Shown here in pieces: positions 38,628 to 47,631 of a stretch of 64,000 nt of DNA. How positions within the stretch are numbered: the stretch's first letter is position 1; each line of letters begins with the position of its first letter. This DNA comes from Roseburia sp. (GTDB taxonomy: Bacteria; Bacillota_A; Clostridia; Lachnospirales; Lachnospiraceae), in contig DXQT01000005.1 of assembly GCA_019411365.1 (NCBI GenBank), positions 45,327-109,326 on the forward strand. Reading direction: 5' to 3'. The translations under genes and the position numbers were made by a program. The notes beneath the pieces are model-generated. The model saw only the letters and a list, made by a program, of their open reading frames with translations, was not told the origin of the DNA and searched no databases.

Positions 38628-38683
38628 TTTCGAATCAATCCGCGTAAAATTTAAACATATAAAACATAAGGAGTGAAAAATAC

Positions 38684-39466
38684 ATGAATATCGTAGTATG
38701 TATTAAACAGGTTCCTGATACAAAGGGCGGCGTTAAGTTCAACCCGGATGGAACGCTTGACAGAGCAGCAATGCTTGCTATCATGAACCCAGATGATAAA
38801 GCTGGTCTTGAAGCAGCACTTAGAATCAAAGATGAGACAGGAGCAAAAGTTACAGTTCTTACCATGGGACTTCCAAAGGCTGATGCAGTTCTTCGTGAAG
38901 CATTAGCAATGGGTGCTGATGAAGCAGTTCTTGTAACAGACCGCGTATTAGGTGGAGCTGATACATGGGCAACATCTACCACAATCGCTGGTGCACTTCG
39001 TAACTTAGACTATGACCTGATCATCACAGGACGTCAGGCTATCGATGGTGATACTGCACAGGTTGGTCCTCAGATCGCTGAGCATCTTGGACTTCCGGTT
39101 ATCTCTTACGCAGCAGACATCAAAGTAGAGGGTGATTCTGTTGTTGTAAAACGTCAGTACGAAGACAGATATCATGAGTTAAAAGCAAAAATGCCTTGTC
39201 TGGTAACTGCTCTTTCTGAATTAAATGAGCCGCGTTACATGACACCGGGCGGAATCTTCGATGCATTTGACAAAGAAGTAACCGTTTGGGGCAGAGCAGA
39301 CTTAAAGGATGTTGACGATTCTGATCTTGGTTTAAAGGGATCTCCTACTAAGATTGCAAAAGCATCTGATAAAGTTGCAAAGGGTGCTGGTGAGAAAGTA
39401 AACCTTGATCCGGCAGAATCCGTAGCATATTTGATCGGTAAATTCAAAGAGAAACACATTATCTAA
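38684..39466 (+). CDS. etfB: Electron transfer flavoprotein subunit beta
   Basis: Beta subunit of the bifurcating EtfAB complex that passes electrons from NADH to Bcd and ferredoxin. The 260-residue protein opens MNIVVCIKQVPDTKGG and keeps the VTVLTMGLPKADAVLREALAMGADEAVLVTD and IITGRQAIDGDTAQVGPQIAEHLG segments. It has normal length and is preceded by AAGGAG. Confidence 0.96.
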   Translation: MNIVVCIKQVPDTKGGVKFNPDGTLDRAAMLAIMNPDDKAGLEAALRIKDETGAKVTVLTMGLPKADAVLREALAMGADEAVLVTDRVLGGADTWATSTTIAGALRNLDYDLIITGRQAIDGDTAQVGPQIAEHLGLPVISYAADIKVEGDSVVVKRQYEDRYHELKAKMPCLVTALSELNEPRYMTPGGIFDAFDKEVTVWGRADLKDVDDSDLGLKGSPTKIAKASDKVAKGAGEKVNLDPAESVAYLIGKFKEKHII

Positions 39467-39492
39467 TAAAAAAAGGAAAAGTGGTGAATAAC

Positions 39493-40539
39493 ATGGCATT
39501 AGAAGAATATAAAGGAGTATTTGTCTTTGCACAGCAGGTAGATAACGTATTAGATGGCGTTGCATTTGAGTTACTTGGAAAAGGCAAAGACTTAGCAAAA
39601 GATTTAGGTACAGACGTAACTGCTGTATTAATTGGTTCTGGTGTAAAAGGATTAGCAGATCAGTTAGCTGAGTATGGTGCTGACAAAGTTATCGTAGTAG
39701 ATGATCCTGAATTAAAAGACTACAGAACAGAGCCGTATGCTCATGCATTAGCATCTGTAATTAACGAGTTCAAACCTGAAATCATGTTAGTTGGTGCAAC
39801 TGCTATCGGCCGTGACTTAGGACCTACTGTTTCTGCAAGAGTAAAAACAGGTCTGACAGCAGACTGTACATCTCTTGAGATCGGTGATTTCCCACTGGTT
39901 GCTACACCTGGTAAAGAATCAGAGCAGAAACACAACCAGTTATTAATGACACGTCCTGCATTTGGTGGTAACACCATCGCAACAATTGCCTGCCCGGACA
40001 ACCGTCCTCAGATGGCAACTGTACGTCCAGGTGTTATGCAGAAGATCGCTCCGATCAGCGGTGCAAAAGCAAACGTTGTAGAGTACAACCCGGGATTTAC
40101 ACCAAACAACAGATATGTTGAGATCTTAAACATCGTAAAAGCTGTTAAGAGCACAGCAAACATTATGGAAGCAAAGATCCTTGTTTCCGGTGGTCGTGGA
40201 GTTGGTTCCAAAGAGAACTTCAAACTTTTGGAAGATCTTGCAGAGGTACTTGGCGGTACTGTAAGCTGCTCCCGTGCAGTTGTAGAGAATGGCTGGTTAC
40301 CAGTTGATTTACAGGTAGGTCAGACTGGTAAAACTGTTCGTCCTCAGATCTACTTTGCAATCGGTATTTCCGGAGCAATCCAGCACGTAGCTGGTATGGA
40401 AGATTCTGACCTGATCATCGCAATCAACAAAGATGAAGATGCTCCAATCTTCGACGTAGCTGATTACGGTCTGGTTGGTGATCTGAATAAGATCGTTCCT
40501 GCTTTAACAACAGCATTAAAAGCTGAGTTAGGCAAATAA
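39493..40539 (+). CDS. etfA: Electron transfer flavoprotein subunit alpha
   Basis: Alpha subunit of EtfAB. The 348-residue protein has the C-terminal FAD domain motifs SGGRGVGSKENF, GQTGKTVRP and GISGAIQHVAGM. GTG 39481 is in frame, but ATG 39493 (MALEEYKGVFVFAQQ) with GGTG 6 bases upstream fits better. Last gene of the operon, followed by a strong terminator. Confidence 0.95.
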   Translation: MALEEYKGVFVFAQQVDNVLDGVAFELLGKGKDLAKDLGTDVTAVLIGSGVKGLADQLAEYGADKVIVVDDPELKDYRTEPYAHALASVINEFKPEIMLVGATAIGRDLGPTVSARVKTGLTADCTSLEIGDFPLVATPGKESEQKHNQLLMTRPAFGGNTIATIACPDNRPQMATVRPGVMQKIAPISGAKANVVEYNPGFTPNNRYVEILNIVKAVKSTANIMEAKILVSGGRGVGSKENFKLLEDLAEVLGGTVSCSRAVVENGWLPVDLQVGQTGKTVRPQIYFAIGISGAIQHVAGMEDSDLIIAINKDEDAPIFDVADYGLVGDLNKIVPALTTALKAELGK

Positions 40540-40566
40540 TACATAGGTGAATAACCTGTAAGATAG

Positions 40567-40625
40567 AAAGCCCGTCTTTCGTGTGCGGCTTCTGTGAGGA
40601 AGCTGACAGGAAGGACGGGCTTTTT
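40567..40625 (+). terminator. Terminator of the butyrate operon
   Basis: AAAGCCCGTC pairs with GACGGGCTTT across a 37-base inner region with further pairing, followed by TTTTTG. Confidence 0.88.
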
Positions 40626-40711
40626 GCTGGGAGCTGGAGAAAATTTGAGGCTTCTTGTTTGGAGTTGGAGGAAATTTGAGGCTCTTGGTCAGGAGTTGAG
40701 GGAAAATATAC

Positions 40712-41288
40712 TTAGTTGTTTGTCAAAATCGTTATGGTACAGTTTTTCTGATCCTCAGATACGGAGTCGACCGTGATCGTATACCCGGTATCAATGGTCA
40801 ACTGTCCGTTGTTGTCATACCAGCCAAAGCCTGTGGCAGTGCCTCCGATCACGTCACCGTCCCGGTAAAAGCCATTTCCGTTATTGACCAGTCTTAAGAT
40901 CCATCTGCCGTTTTTTCGTAGGATGCGATCGTACCTTTCGCTGTGTAATGAAATACATTTCCGGTCATATGCAGTGATCCGTATGAAGCACGGTCAAAAT
41001 AACTAGTCAGGCTCTCACAGGGATAAAATTCAGTATTGTCTGTGCCAAACAGATAGGAGGAAATTTCTTCATCGGACAGGCGTCTGTCTGTATCATATTT
41101 CGCATCCGCAAAATCGACCACAACAACAAGTGCTCGGACATTGCCTGTCGTCGGCAGAATATCTGAGGCGAGAGCTGTAATCGGTGGCGGCGTCATTGGC
41201 GTGTGAAGCTGCCCGTATGCCGACCCCAAAAGCAGGGCACCAAGGCAGATAACCGGAACGGTGTTAAGTACATTTTTTTCTGTATCAT
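40712..41288 (-). pseudogene. Remnant of an M6-family secreted metalloprotease
   Basis: The minus strand codes an N-terminal piece (VRALVVVVDFADAKYDTDRR, SYFDRASYGSLHMTGN) like the start of M6/immune-inhibitor-A peptidases, then after TAA, in another frame, a C-terminal piece ending VSEDQKNCTITILTNN. The catalytic zinc region is missing, so the middle is deleted. The predicted start MIQKK (41288) and the signal peptide VICLGALLLGSAYG are also one base out of frame across a run of seven As. The gene is clearly broken. Confidence 0.8.
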
Positions 41289-41434
41289 GGTAAAAACTCT
41301 TTTCTTATAAATATATGGTTAGCTTTGCACGCAAAAAGCAGAAAGTCAATGGCATTTATTGATAATATAAGGAAATATTAAAAATATAAAAAAGTGGTAG
41401 TGCAATTCTTAGAATGGCACAATTTTAGGATTAA

Positions 41435-41451
41435 CGCAATCTAAGATTGCG
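41435..41451. promoter_or_regulatory. Palindrome upstream of the first ECF gene
   Basis: CGCAATC-TAA-GATTGCG is a perfect 7-bp inverted repeat about 130 bases before ATG 41584. It is a possible operator. The rest of this gap shows sequence shared with the leader of the second ECF gene. Confidence 0.35.
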
Positions 41452-41583
41452 GAAAATTCTGCCAGATGTTATACTTAGTAACGTTGCAGAGATACAGGAT
41501 GCCGGAAATTCATACTGATCTACAAATGGCTCGTCCTGTGTTTCGTATAAAATTACATAAAAACGAGAAAAGAGGAAGGGACT

Positions 41584-42192
41584 ATGACCAAGAAAAAGTT
41601 CTCCACAAAGTTTCTTGTGGAAATGGCACTTTTAGTTGCCATCATTCTTATCATGGCTTTTACCCCACTCGGATACATTAAGACGGCAGGTATTGAGATT
41701 ACACTGATCGTTGTTCCGGTGGCGGTAGGAGCTGTTACTTTAGGGCCTGCGGCTGGTGCAATTTTAGGAGGTGTATTTGGACTTGCCAGTTTTTTGCGCT
41801 GCTTCGGACTGAATGCATTTGGTGCGATGCTTCTTAGCATCAATCCGTTTCTGGCATTTTTGCTGTATGTACCGACCCGTATCCTGACGGGCTGGCTGAC
41901 AGGACTGATTTATCAGGGAATCCGCAAAACAAAAATACCATCGAATGTATCAATCACAATCGCGAATCTGTGCTGTCCGCTTTTAAATACCACGTTTTTT
42001 ATGAGCATGCTGGTATTTGGGTTTTACCAGACCGAGTACATCCAGTCGTTTGTTCAGACGCTTGGTGTCAGCAATCCGTTTTTGTTTGTGATAGCATTTG
42101 TCGGAATCAACGGACTGGTTGAGGCGGTGGTATGTTTTATCGTCGGAACCGCAATTTCCGCGGCTTTGAAGAAAGCATTGAAATATAGTTAA
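41584..42192 (+). CDS. ECF transporter substrate-binding (S) component, copy 1
   Basis: A 202-residue membrane protein with six hydrophobic segments and the S-component layout of energy-coupling-factor vitamin transporters (ALLVAIILIMAFTPLGYI; TLGPAAGAILGGVFGLASF; PTRILTGWLTGLIYQGI). The vitamin is not evident from sequence. No EcfA or EcfT is nearby, so it would share a common ECF module. It is about 80 percent identical by eye to the next gene. AGAGGAAGG precedes ATG. Confidence 0.85.
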   Translation: MTKKKFSTKFLVEMALLVAIILIMAFTPLGYIKTAGIEITLIVVPVAVGAVTLGPAAGAILGGVFGLASFLRCFGLNAFGAMLLSINPFLAFLLYVPTRILTGWLTGLIYQGIRKTKIPSNVSITIANLCCPLLNTTFFMSMLVFGFYQTEYIQSFVQTLGVSNPFLFVIAFVGINGLVEAVVCFIVGTAISAALKKALKYS

Positions 42193-42338
42193 TTGGATGG
42201 AATATGGTAAAAATTGGATGAAAATAAAAACATGACATTACGAAGTAAATATGGATGCGGGATTGCGGAATGAGCATGCAAGTGTTATACATTAATAATG
42301 TTGTAAAATTACATATTACAAGAAAAGAGGAAGAGACT

Positions 42339-42947
42339 ATGACTCAGAAAAAGTTTTCCACAAAGTATCTTGTGGAGATGGCACTTTTAGTTGCTATCAT
42401 TCTCATCATGGCTTTTACCCCGATCGGATATATCAGAACAGCTGGTCTTGAGATCACGCTGATCGTCGTTCCGGTAGCGGTAGGAGCTGTTACGTTAGGA
42501 CCGGCGGCAGGCGCAATCTTAGGCGGCGTGTTCGGTGTTACAAGTTTCATCCAGTGCTTCGGCATGAGCCCATTTGGTGCTGCACTGCTTGGAATCAACG
42601 GATTTTTAACATTTTTAGTATGCGTACCTACCCGTATTTTAATGGGATGGCTGACAGGTCTGATCTATAAAGGACTTCGTAAAACAAAGCTGCCGTCAGG
42701 TGCATCTGTTACGATCAGCAACCTTTGTTGTCCGCTGCTGAACACCACATTTTTTATGGGAATGTTAGTGATTGGATTTTACAATACGGAATACATCCAG
42801 TCATTTGTATCAGCTCTTGGTGCAAAAAATGCATTGCTGTTCATTTTAGCATTTGTAGGTGTCAACGGACTGGTTGAGGCAATTGTCTGCTTTGTTGTGG
42901 GAACGGCGATTTCAGCAGCTCTCAAAAAGGCATTGAAATATAATTAA
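42339..42947 (+). CDS. ECF transporter S component, copy 2
   Basis: A 202-residue paralogue of the preceding gene, colinear throughout (KFSTKYLVEMALLVAIILIMAF; PTRILMGWLTGLIYKGL; VGVNGLVEAIVCFVVGTAIS). Differences cluster in the loop after the second segment (TSFIQCFGMSPFG against ASFLRCFGLNAFG) and in a few membrane positions, so specificity may have diverged. ATG 42339 is supported by AGAGGAAGAG; an in-frame ATG at 42255 lacks a ribosome site. A terminator follows. Confidence 0.85.
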   Translation: MTQKKFSTKYLVEMALLVAIILIMAFTPIGYIRTAGLEITLIVVPVAVGAVTLGPAAGAILGGVFGVTSFIQCFGMSPFGAALLGINGFLTFLVCVPTRILMGWLTGLIYKGLRKTKLPSGASVTISNLCCPLLNTTFFMGMLVIGFYNTEYIQSFVSALGAKNALLFILAFVGVNGLVEAIVCFVVGTAISAALKKALKYN

Positions 42948-42974
42948 ATTGAATGAAATATAATATAATTGAGG

Positions 42975-43021
42975 AATCCTCTTATATGCAGGTTGTTGTC
43001 TGTATGTGAGGGGATTTTTTT
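42975..43021 (+). terminator. Terminator after the second ECF gene
   Basis: AATCCTCTTA pairs with TGAGGGGATT (G-T pairs) and is followed by seven Ts. Confidence 0.75.
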
Positions 43022-43142
43022 GCGGTAACATGGGAAATGGAGATCAAAATGAGAAAAAGTCTCAAAAGTGCAGATTGACATTTGCGTCTGGTGCATTGTA
43101 AGCTAAAATGATTAGAAAATACTAACCAAAGTTAGAGGGAAA

Positions 43143-44183
43143 ATGAGCGAAGGTAAAGTAAAAAGAAAAATTATATTTCTGATTTTTGCAGCAGTCATGG
43201 TTGTGGCAGGTGGCTGTGGTACCGATGGGGGAGATACCGAGGCGAGCAGAGATCTCTTTGCAATGGACACATATATGACGGTAACTGCTTATGGCAAAGG
43301 AGCCACAGAGGCCGTGGATCAGGCGGCAGATGAGATCAGCCGGCTGGATCAATTGTTGTCTACGGGAAATGAGGACAGTGAGATATATAAAATCAATCAG
43401 AGCGGAGATGGAATACTCTCGGAGGAGACAGCATATCTGGTGGAACGCTCACTGGATCTGTATGAAGCTACAGATGGTGCATTTGATATTGCGATTTATC
43501 CGGTTATGAAAGTATGGGGATTTACAGATGACAATTTCAGGGTGCCGGACGCAGACGAACTTAAGGATCTGCTCACGCTGACAGATGCATCGGATATTTC
43601 TTATGATAAAGAGACATCGCAGATCGTTTTTAAAAAGGACGGAATGCAGATCGACTTTGGAGGAATCGCGAAAGGTTATACTTCTGCACGTATCATGGAT
43701 ATTTTTCGTGCCTGCGGGATCAAGAGCGGACTGGTCAATCTTGGTGGAAATGTGCAGGCACTTGGAACAAAGAAGGATGGAAGCAGCTGGCGCGTGGCAG
43801 TGCAGGACCCACAGGATACAGATCAGTATCTTGGGGTGCTTTCCATACAGGATAAGGCGGTGATCACTTCCGGCGGTTATGAACGTTATTTTGAGCAGGA
43901 CGGCAGGACATATCATCATATCATAGATCCCAAAACCGGTTATCCGGTGGAGAACGGGTTAATTTCCGTTTCCATTGTCACAGCAGATGGAACGCTTGCG
44001 GACGGACTTTCTACATCCGTTTTTATTATGGGGAAAGAAGCCGCAACGGAATATTGGAGAAATCACAGTGATGAATTTGACATGATTCTGATGACGGATG
44101 ACAGGGAAATCTATGTCACAGAGGGAATCGCAGACAGTTTTGAGTCGGAAATGGATACGAAGATCATTGAAAAAAAAGTATAA
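43143..44183 (+). CDS. apbE: FAD:protein FMN transferase (ApbE lipoprotein)
   Basis: Transfers FMN from FAD onto a Thr of exported flavoproteins. The 346-residue protein has a lipoprotein signal (AVMVVAGGC, Cys as the lipidated residue), then the ApbE domain with FAMDTYMTVTAYG, IDFGGIAKGYTSARIMD, SGLVNLGGNVQALG and the C-terminal TADGTLADGLSTSVFIMG metal/FAD-binding segments. It is 26 bases upstream of a gene with an FMN-binding domain, its probable substrate. Confidence 0.94.
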   Translation: MSEGKVKRKIIFLIFAAVMVVAGGCGTDGGDTEASRDLFAMDTYMTVTAYGKGATEAVDQAADEISRLDQLLSTGNEDSEIYKINQSGDGILSEETAYLVERSLDLYEATDGAFDIAIYPVMKVWGFTDDNFRVPDADELKDLLTLTDASDISYDKETSQIVFKKDGMQIDFGGIAKGYTSARIMDIFRACGIKSGLVNLGGNVQALGTKKDGSSWRVAVQDPQDTDQYLGVLSIQDKAVITSGGYERYFEQDGRTYHHIIDPKTGYPVENGLISVSIVTADGTLADGLSTSVFIMGKEAATEYWRNHSDEFDMILMTDDREIYVTEGIADSFESEMDTKIIEKKV

Positions 44184-44209
44184 ACGAATGATTTGGTATG
44201 GAGACAAGT

Positions 44210-46186
44210 ATGAAAAATATTTCAGGAATTGTACCCGTCATTCTGGCAGCGGTGGTGGGAATTGGTGCAGTGGTTTCCCTGAGTGATTATACAGCACCGG
44301 TTTATGGTTCAGAGTCAGAAGATGAACTGACAGAGACGGAAACTATTATCGAAAGTGCCGGTATGGAGTCGGTAGAAGAGACGGAAGTTGAAAATACGGA
44401 AGCGGCTGCTGTTTTAGACGGTGCGTTTGATCTTGCAGACGGAACTTATGAAGGCAGTGCGAACGGATTTTCCGGTAAGATCAAAGTTTCAGTTGTGATA
44501 AAAAATCAGACGATCCGGTCGATCAACATTTTGAGTAATTCAGATGATGAAGCCTTTTTCAATCGTGCAAAAGAAGGTGTGACAGCGAGCATCCTTGCAA
44601 AACAGAGTACGGATGTGGATACGGTTTCCGGTGCAACATACAGTTCAAGAGGAATCATGAATGCAGTAAACGCAGGAGTATCAGTATGCTTATGCAGCGC
44701 TGAGCTTGACATGGGTGCATTTGATACCGTATCGAGAGCAACCACCAATCACGGACTGCACAGGGGAAGTTATCAGTGTACGTCAGAAATTACAAAAAAA
44801 GATGGTACAAAGCTCAAAGTGGCATATTATACAGGAGCAGCCACTGGTGTGCTGACGAACGGAGAGACTTTTTCCTATGATAAAAATGAGATTGAAAGTT
44901 ATGTGGTAACAGGACTTAAATATGTTCCAGTCAAAGTAAAAACTGAAGATTATGAAGCTTTTAAAGCAGCATATACCGTAGTGGAAAATGGCAGTACTTT
45001 ATCCGGTGGATTTTCGGAGGGAAATCTGAAAAACTATACGGATCTGGTTGCAGAAGTAACAGAAAACACCAATGGTCTAAAAACAGTTACCCAAAATGAG
45101 GACGGAAGTTTTTCGTTTGCTGCGAGAGTAAACAATGGAACGGATTCCGGAATCAAGGACGCTGCATTAAAAACAGCAGAGAATATTACAACAACGGTAA
45201 AAGAGGCAAACGGTTCTTACGGAGAATTTCTTCGTGTCGATCTGACTGGGGAGGGCTACGGTGCACTTGGTGCTGATATGCAGGCAGCAGAGTGGACTTA
45301 TTATGGATCCGACAGTACTTATACCGATCCACTTCAATCTTATGGAACCAAGTTTGCATCAGATAACTGGATGAACAAAGCACAGGGAATCCAGCTTGGT
45401 CTTACAGATTCACTGCGTTGTAAACTGCCGGCGGGAACAGACGGAACCGGATACTGGACAATCACGGTATATGCACTTGGTTACAATGATTACACGGTAA
45501 AATTTAAGGTAACCGATGCAAATATTGTTAAGGATGAAGAGGAAACGGTGGATACGACGGCACTTGAAGCTGCAATTAAAAGTGCAGAGAACTTAACTGA
45601 GAGTGATTATACGGCAGCAAGCTGGTTTGATCTTTGCGTTGAATTGAAAGAGGCAAAAGATGAGCTTGCGGCTCCGCACACGCAGTCTACTGTAGATGAG
45701 GCAACAGAGCATCTGAATGCTGCAATCAAAGCACTGGTAAAGGCAGAGACAAAGGAAGAAACAAAAACAGATGTTACAAAACTTAACGCTGTAATCGAGA
45801 AAGCGGAGGCATTAAAGCAGAGAGATTACACAGCAGAGAGCTGGAAAAATTTACAGACTGCGCTCGATGCTGCAAAGAAACTTACAGATGCAACAGCAGA
45901 ACAGACTGTAGTAGATCAGGCAGCAAGTGATCTGGAAACAGCGATTTTGGCGCTGGTAAAAGCTGATACGGAAAATACCGGAACTACAGACAAAAAGAAA
46001 AAACCGGCAGTTGGAACTGTGAAAACAGTTGGACAGATCAAGTATAAAGTAACCGGAAAACATACAGTAACTGTAAATAAATATGCAAAGAAAAACATTA
46101 CAAAGGCATCTATTCCTGCAACGGTTAAAATCAACGGATATACATTTAAGGTAACTGCAATTGCAGACAGCGCATTTTCCGGATGA
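44210..46186 (+). CDS. Exported FMN-binding protein with FIVAR repeats (truncated tail)
   Basis: A 658-residue surface protein. A signal segment (about 5-28) is followed by an FMN-binding domain (75-160) whose SGATYSSR motif contains the Thr (143) expected to be flavinylated by ApbE. A Tp47-like domain follows (about 185-445, e.g. KAQGIQLGLTDSLRCKLPAG), then two FIVAR helical repeats (about 450-590) and the start of a BspA-type leucine-rich region. I chose ATG 44210 (GGAG 6 bases upstream) over ATG 44198. The TGA at 46184 interrupts the leucine-rich repeats, whose coding continues in frame to 46510. Confidence 0.82.
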   Translation: MKNISGIVPVILAAVVGIGAVVSLSDYTAPVYGSESEDELTETETIIESAGMESVEETEVENTEAAAVLDGAFDLADGTYEGSANGFSGKIKVSVVIKNQTIRSINILSNSDDEAFFNRAKEGVTASILAKQSTDVDTVSGATYSSRGIMNAVNAGVSVCLCSAELDMGAFDTVSRATTNHGLHRGSYQCTSEITKKDGTKLKVAYYTGAATGVLTNGETFSYDKNEIESYVVTGLKYVPVKVKTEDYEAFKAAYTVVENGSTLSGGFSEGNLKNYTDLVAEVTENTNGLKTVTQNEDGSFSFAARVNNGTDSGIKDAALKTAENITTTVKEANGSYGEFLRVDLTGEGYGALGADMQAAEWTYYGSDSTYTDPLQSYGTKFASDNWMNKAQGIQLGLTDSLRCKLPAGTDGTGYWTITVYALGYNDYTVKFKVTDANIVKDEEETVDTTALEAAIKSAENLTESDYTAASWFDLCVELKEAKDELAAPHTQSTVDEATEHLNAAIKALVKAETKEETKTDVTKLNAVIEKAEALKQRDYTAESWKNLQTALDAAKKLTDATAEQTVVDQAASDLETAILALVKADTENTGTTDKKKKPAVGTVKTVGQIKYKVTGKHTVTVNKYAKKNITKASIPATVKINGYTFKVTAIADSAFSG

Positions 46187-46510
46187 AGTAAACTTACGAA
46201 AGTTACGGTTGGTTCTAATGTAAAGGCAATCGGAAATAAATCATTTTATAAATGTACAAAACTTACCACATTTACGGCATCTTCTATCGGATTAAACAAG
46301 ATTGGAAAGGAAGCGTTTTCCGGTGATAAATAACTTGCAAATATCACATTAAAGACAACAAAACTGAAAAAATCAGGTGTTGGAAAGGATGCATTCAAGA
46401 ACATTAAGAAAAATGCAACCTTTAAAGTACCGGCAAAAAAAGTTTCTGATTATAAAGCTATTTTTAAGTCGAAGGGTGCTGGAAAAAATATTAAGATAAA
46501 GAAACTGTAG
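46187..46510 (+). pseudogene. Decayed leucine-rich tail of the FMN-binding protein
   Basis: Reading on in the same frame gives SKLTKVTVGSNVKAIGNKSF and further LRR_5 repeats up to TAG 46508. A second stop (TAA 46331-46333) interrupts it. The TGA at 46184 stands where these repeats usually have Cys (AFSG-C-SKL), and TAA where Lys would fit (GDK-K-LANI). Both look like point nonsense mutations. Confidence 0.8.
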
Positions 46511-46604
46511 GGTGAAAAAATATTCTTTTGTTAAAAAACAGGGGGGGGAAGAGACCTTATTGTAGAATGGAATGTGTAATTGAACCTTTGAGGAGGAAAC
46601 AAAA

Positions 46605-47004
46605 ACAATCACCCTCACACTTCCGGAGAGTGAGATACAGAACATGGCGGTAGGTTTTGGTTCTATGGATTATATTTTTGAAAATAAAAATATGAAACAG
46701 AAACGATATCGCAGGAAGCGTATGAAATGTGCAGAGCGGATCTGACAGAGCGTGCAGCAGAAGAGAAGGATATGCTTGTGCTGGCAAAGGAAGAGGAAAA
46801 TATTGTTGTCAATAAACCTGCCCTGTCACAGATCCGGTCGATCTGTGAACTTGCAACACTAGAATGTTATTATCACAATGTGGAAAAGTCCGCGAAAGCA
46901 AAAGGTACCGGATTGGCACATGTGGGAGAAAAAGAAAAAAATTCTGGATCGAATACACCGGAGTTGCTAAGACTGAAATCGACATGTCGGATGTAAATAT
47001 GAAA
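46605..47004 (+). pseudogene. DUF4230 protein remnants
   Basis: A C-terminal-type piece (TLTLPESEIQ, then after a frameshift ETISQEAYEMCRADLTERAA) is joined to an N-terminal-type piece (NKPALSQIRSICELATLECY) that continues after another frameshift as KFWIEYTGVAKTEIDMS. These resemble parts of DUF4230 proteins in the wrong order, as if two tandem copies had recombined. Upstream, at about 46541-46548, there is a run of eight Gs. Confidence 0.6.
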
Positions 47005-47295
47005 GATAATCGTAACAGATACAATGAGAAAATAGAAAAATATCAGAGTATGGATCAGTTTCAGGTTGGCATTGCAGTATTTGATCCGGATACGACAGAA
47101 ACGCAATTTTATGATAATGTAAGATCTGTCTGTGAAATGATGAACAACAATATTAGCATTTCAGTGGGAGTTACCTGGGCAGAGCACGGAAAAGAATTTA
47201 ATGAGAAGATCATGGAAGCTGACTGGCGGATGTATGAACAGAAAAATGCATATCATCAACAGCAGCAGGCTGCACAACAGGAACTGCTGCAATAA
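47005..47295 (+). pseudogene. C-terminal fragment of a GGDEF (diguanylate cyclase) protein
   Basis: NRNRYNEKIEKYQSMDQFQ is followed by NNNISISVGVTWAEHGKEFN and EADWRMYEQKNAYH, which match the end of a GGDEF domain (ISIGVAW...ADxxMYxxK). The GGDEF signature itself is missing. It is fused in frame to the DUF4230 remnant, so it is not a working gene. Confidence 0.6.
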
Positions 47296-47317
47296 ATGTT
47301 TGAAAGAATAGTATATA

Positions 47318-47363
47318 ACTCCCCTGCATACAATGTAAAAACAAGTATTGCAGGGGAGTTTTT
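47318..47363 (+). terminator. Hairpin overlapping the spoIIID ribosome site
   Basis: ACTCCCCTGCATAC (47318-47331) pairs with GTATTGCAGGGGAGT (47345-47359) apart from one bulged base, followed by TTTTT. It looks like a terminator for upstream transcription, but its 3' arm contains the GGGGAG ribosome site of spoIIID. Confidence 0.75.
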
Positions 47364-47618
47364 GTGAAAACCTATATTGAGGAAAGAGCTATGGAAATAG
47401 CCAGATATATTATTGATAATAATACGACGGTGCGTCAGGCGGCGAAACATTTTGGGATTAGCAAGAGTACGGTACATAAAGATGTTACAGAACGCCTTGT
47501 CCAGGTCAATCCATCGCTTGCAGCGGAGGCACGCAAAGTGTTAGATGTCAATAAATCCGAGCGCCATATCCGTGGTGGACTTGCAACAAGGGAGAAATAT
47601 CTGCATCAGCATGCATAA
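47364..47618 (+). CDS. spoIIID: Sporulation transcription factor SpoIIID
   Basis: An 84-residue DNA-binding regulator of mother-cell gene expression. The sequence MKTYIEERAMEIARYIIDNN, the helix-turn-helix TVRQAAKHFGISKSTVHKDV and the basic tail SERHIRGGLATREKYL match SpoIIID closely. The start is GTG 47364, five bases after GGGGAG. The presence of this gene argues that the organism forms spores or descends from a spore former. Confidence 0.95.
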   Translation: MKTYIEERAMEIARYIIDNNTTVRQAAKHFGISKSTVHKDVTERLVQVNPSLAAEARKVLDVNKSERHIRGGLATREKYLHQHA

Positions 47619-47631
47619 AACGTAAAAGCGT

